Assembly: GCA_946497905.1 (NCBI GenBank)
Contig: CAMMMI010000038.1
Span: 1 to 16,229, forward strand
Length of the DNA: 16,229 nucleotides
Reading direction: 5' to 3'
DNA from: an uncultured Clostridium sp.
GTDB lineage: Bacteria > Bacillota > Clostridia > TANB77 > CAG-508
A program made the translations under genes and the position numbers. The notes beneath the pieces are model-generated. The model was not told the origin of the DNA, ran no database searches, and was given only the letters and a program-made list of their open reading frames with translations. Positions 14,441 through 16,229 of the stretch are shown one piece after another (the stretch's first letter is position 1; every line of letters starts with the position of its first letter).

Positions 14441-16177
14441 ATGAAGGAGTATAAAACTCATAGTTGTAATGAAATTAGTTTAGAGGATGTTGGAAAAAAA
14501 GTTAGGATTGCAGGTTTTGTTCAATCTATTCGTGATTTTGGAGGTCTAGTTTTTCTAGATATTAGAGATATGTATGGAATCACACAAGTTGTTACTTCTG
14601 CAAATGAAGCTGATGTTGATTTTGCTTCACATATTCCAATTGAATCTTCAGTTACCGTTTATGGTGAGGTAAAAAAAAGAGATGAAGAAACTGTAAATCC
14701 TAAATTAAAAACAGGTTTGGTAGAAATTCGTATTGAAGAGATTAAAATTTTAGGTAAAAGAACTAAAAATTTACCTTTTGAGGTTAATAGTAGTCAAGAT
14801 GTTAGAGAAGATTTAAGACTTCAATATAGGTTTTTAGATTTAAGAGGTGATAGATTAAAAAATAATTTAGTATTAAGAGCGAAAGTTATTCAATTTATTA
14901 GAAGCCAAATGATAGAACAAGGATTTTTGGAAGTTCAAACTCCAATACTTACAAGTTCATCACCTGAAGGTGCTAGAGATTATTTAGTTCCAAGTAGGCT
15001 TCATCCAGGTAAATTTTATGCTTTACCTCAAGCTCCTCAACAATTTAAGCAATTGTTAATGGTTTCTGGAATTGATAAATATTTTCAAATAGCACCATGT
15101 TTTAGAGATGAAGATGCAAGAGCAGACCGTGCTCCTGGGGAATTCTATCAATTAGATATGGAAATGTCATATGCCACACAAGAAGATGTCTTTTCTGCTA
15201 TAGAGCCTGTAATGTATAATACTTTTAAAAAATTTTCTGATAAAAAAATAGTTGAATATCCTTTCCCTAGAATATCATATAAAGATTGTATGCTTAAATA
15301 TGGAACTGATAAGCCAGATTTAAGAAATCCTTTAATCGTCATTGATTTATCTGAGTTCTTTAAAAAATGTACTTTTAAACCATTTATTGATAGAACTGTC
15401 AGAGCCATTAAAGTTAAAAAACATTTATCAAAAGGGTTTCATGAAAAATTACTTCAATTTGCTATTTCTATTGGAATGGGCGGACTTGGATATTTAGAAG
15501 TTCAAGATGACTTAAGTTTTAAAGGTCCTATTGATAAATTTATTCCTAGTAATTTAAAGAAAACATTATTGGAACTAGCAGATTTAGAATGTGGAGATAC
15601 TATATTTTTTATTGCTGATAGTGAAAAAAGAGCTACAGAATTAGCAGGTCAAATCAGAGCTGAACTTGGTAGAAGATTAGATTTAATAGATGAAAATGCA
15701 TTTTCATTTGCTTGGATAATTGATTTTCCAATGTTTGAATTAGATGAACATTCAAACTTAACTTTTAGCCATAATCCATTTTCTATGCCACAAGGAGGTT
15801 TTGAGGCTTTAAATAGTGAAAGTCCACTAGACATTTTAGCATATCAATATGACATTGTATGTAATGGCGTTGAGCTTTCTTCTGGTGCTGTGCGTAACCA
15901 CGATATTCAAATAATGTTAAAAGCTTTCACAATGGCTGGATATACTGAAGAAGAGGTTACCTCTAAATTTGGTGCTTTGTATAATGCTTTTCAGTTTGGT
16001 GCACCTCCTCATGCTGGTATTGCTCCTGGTATTGATAGAATGCTTATGCTTTTGACTGATTCTGATAGTATTAGAGAAGTTATTGCTTTTCCTTTAAATA
16101 GCAAAGCTGAAGATCTAATGATGGGTGCTCCTAGTAATGTAAGTAGGCAACAATTAAGAGATGTACACATTAAATAG
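14441..16177 (+). CDS. aspS: Aspartyl-tRNA synthetase, possibly non-discriminating (Asp/Asn)
   Basis: 578-residue class IIb synthetase that charges tRNA with aspartate. Domains: OB-fold anticodon-binding domain (1-105), catalytic core with motif 2 around FRDEDARADRAPGEFYQLDM (221-240), the bacterial GAD insertion (about 290-410), and motif 3 GAPPHAGIAPGIDRMLMLL (520-538) with Arg533. The wording of motif 2 and the C-terminus (DLMMGAPSNVSRQQLRDVHIK, broken here as DLMMGAPS and QLRDVH) resembles the alphaproteobacterial AspRS type as I recall it, not the usual Firmicute form (FRDEDLRADRQPEFTQ). In the OB domain, RDFGG has Phe33 where discriminating enzymes have Leu and many non-discriminating ones His. 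It is the only gene after an Asn-type T-box. AAGGAGG lies seven bases before the ATG. Confidence 0.93.
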   Translation: MKEYKTHSCNEISLEDVGKKVRIAGFVQSIRDFGGLVFLDIRDMYGITQVVTSANEADVDFASHIPIESSVTVYGEVKKRDEETVNPKLKTGLVEIRIEEIKILGKRTKNLPFEVNSSQDVREDLRLQYRFLDLRGDRLKNNLVLRAKVIQFIRSQMIEQGFLEVQTPILTSSSPEGARDYLVPSRLHPGKFYALPQAPQQFKQLLMVSGIDKYFQIAPCFRDEDARADRAPGEFYQLDMEMSYATQEDVFSAIEPVMYNTFKKFSDKKIVEYPFPRISYKDCMLKYGTDKPDLRNPLIVIDLSEFFKKCTFKPFIDRTVRAIKVKKHLSKGFHEKLLQFAISIGMGGLGYLEVQDDLSFKGPIDKFIPSNLKKTLLELADLECGDTIFFIADSEKRATELAGQIRAELGRRLDLIDENAFSFAWIIDFPMFELDEHSNLTFSHNPFSMPQGGFEALNSESPLDILAYQYDIVCNGVELSSGAVRNHDIQIMLKAFTMAGYTEEEVTSKFGALYNAFQFGAPPHAGIAPGIDRMLMLLTDSDSIREVIAFPLNSKAEDLMMGAPSNVSRQQLRDVHIK

Positions 16178-16229
16178 GGGACGTTCCTTCAATCCCGAAA
16201 ATTAGTGCCATTGGGGACGGGCTATTTTG
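16177..16229 (+). repeat. GGGGACG-type repeat element starting at the aspS stop, cut by the window end
   Basis: GGGGACGTTCC (16177-16187) starts with the last base of the TAG stop, and TTGGGGACGG follows at 16211-16220. The same core occurs after the stops at 180 and 8213. It could be a terminator or a REP-like dispersed element; the 3' end is outside the window. Confidence 0.5.

Overview
This is a very AT-rich stretch of chromosome from a spore-forming, low-GC Firmicute of the class Clostridia, probably an uncultured gut lineage. The evidence is a gerA/gerB/gerC germinant-receptor operon, a secG-rnr pair, a T-box in front of aspS, and strong AAAGGA/GGAGG ribosome binding sites. No rRNA, tRNA, CRISPR array or complete insertion sequence was seen.

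Layout. 110-1298 (-): a membrane-anchored transglutaminase-like protein followed by a hairpin containing GGGGACG. 1498-5766 (+): a spore germinant-receptor operon with A, B and C subunits and a 60-residue two-helix protein that may be a D subunit, ending in a convergent structured terminator region. 5905-8461 (-): secG then rnr (RNase R). 8649-10201 (-): a COG1092-type methyltransferase then an RluA-family pseudouridine synthase. 10278-10951 (-): two small membrane proteins. 11134-11277 (+): a possible 47-residue membrane peptide ending inside a bidirectional terminator. 11382-13769 (-): hpt then uvrC. 14062-16177 (+): promoter, T-box leader and aspS. A second GGGGACG-rich element starts right at the aspS stop codon.

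Main discovery candidate. Two unrelated, otherwise intact genes, gerA and uvrC, each carry one +1 frameshift, and both sites have the same form: an NCA codon, then an in-frame CGG, where skipping the C gives GGN (Gly) and restores the family sequence. The restored glycine is conserved in both cases; in UvrC it is the first residue of the GIY motif. I scanned every coding region by eye on its coding strand (about 4,600 codons). CGG occurs in frame only three times: at these two frameshift points and at codon 2 of a small ORF whose start is uncertain. It occurs about ten times out of frame in the same genes. This suggests CGG may be an unassigned or starved codon in this organism, at which ribosomes shift +1 and read the following GGN as glycine. 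Sequencing or assembly error is the main competing explanation and must be excluded with reads and with the rest of the genome.

Other points of interest: the T-box before aspS appears to carry an Asn (AAC) rather than an Asp specifier, and the AspRS looks like the alphaproteobacterial type, which together suggest a non-discriminating AspRS for tRNA-dependent asparagine formation. GerC lacks a lipobox cysteine. A hairpin sequesters the aspS ribosome binding site.
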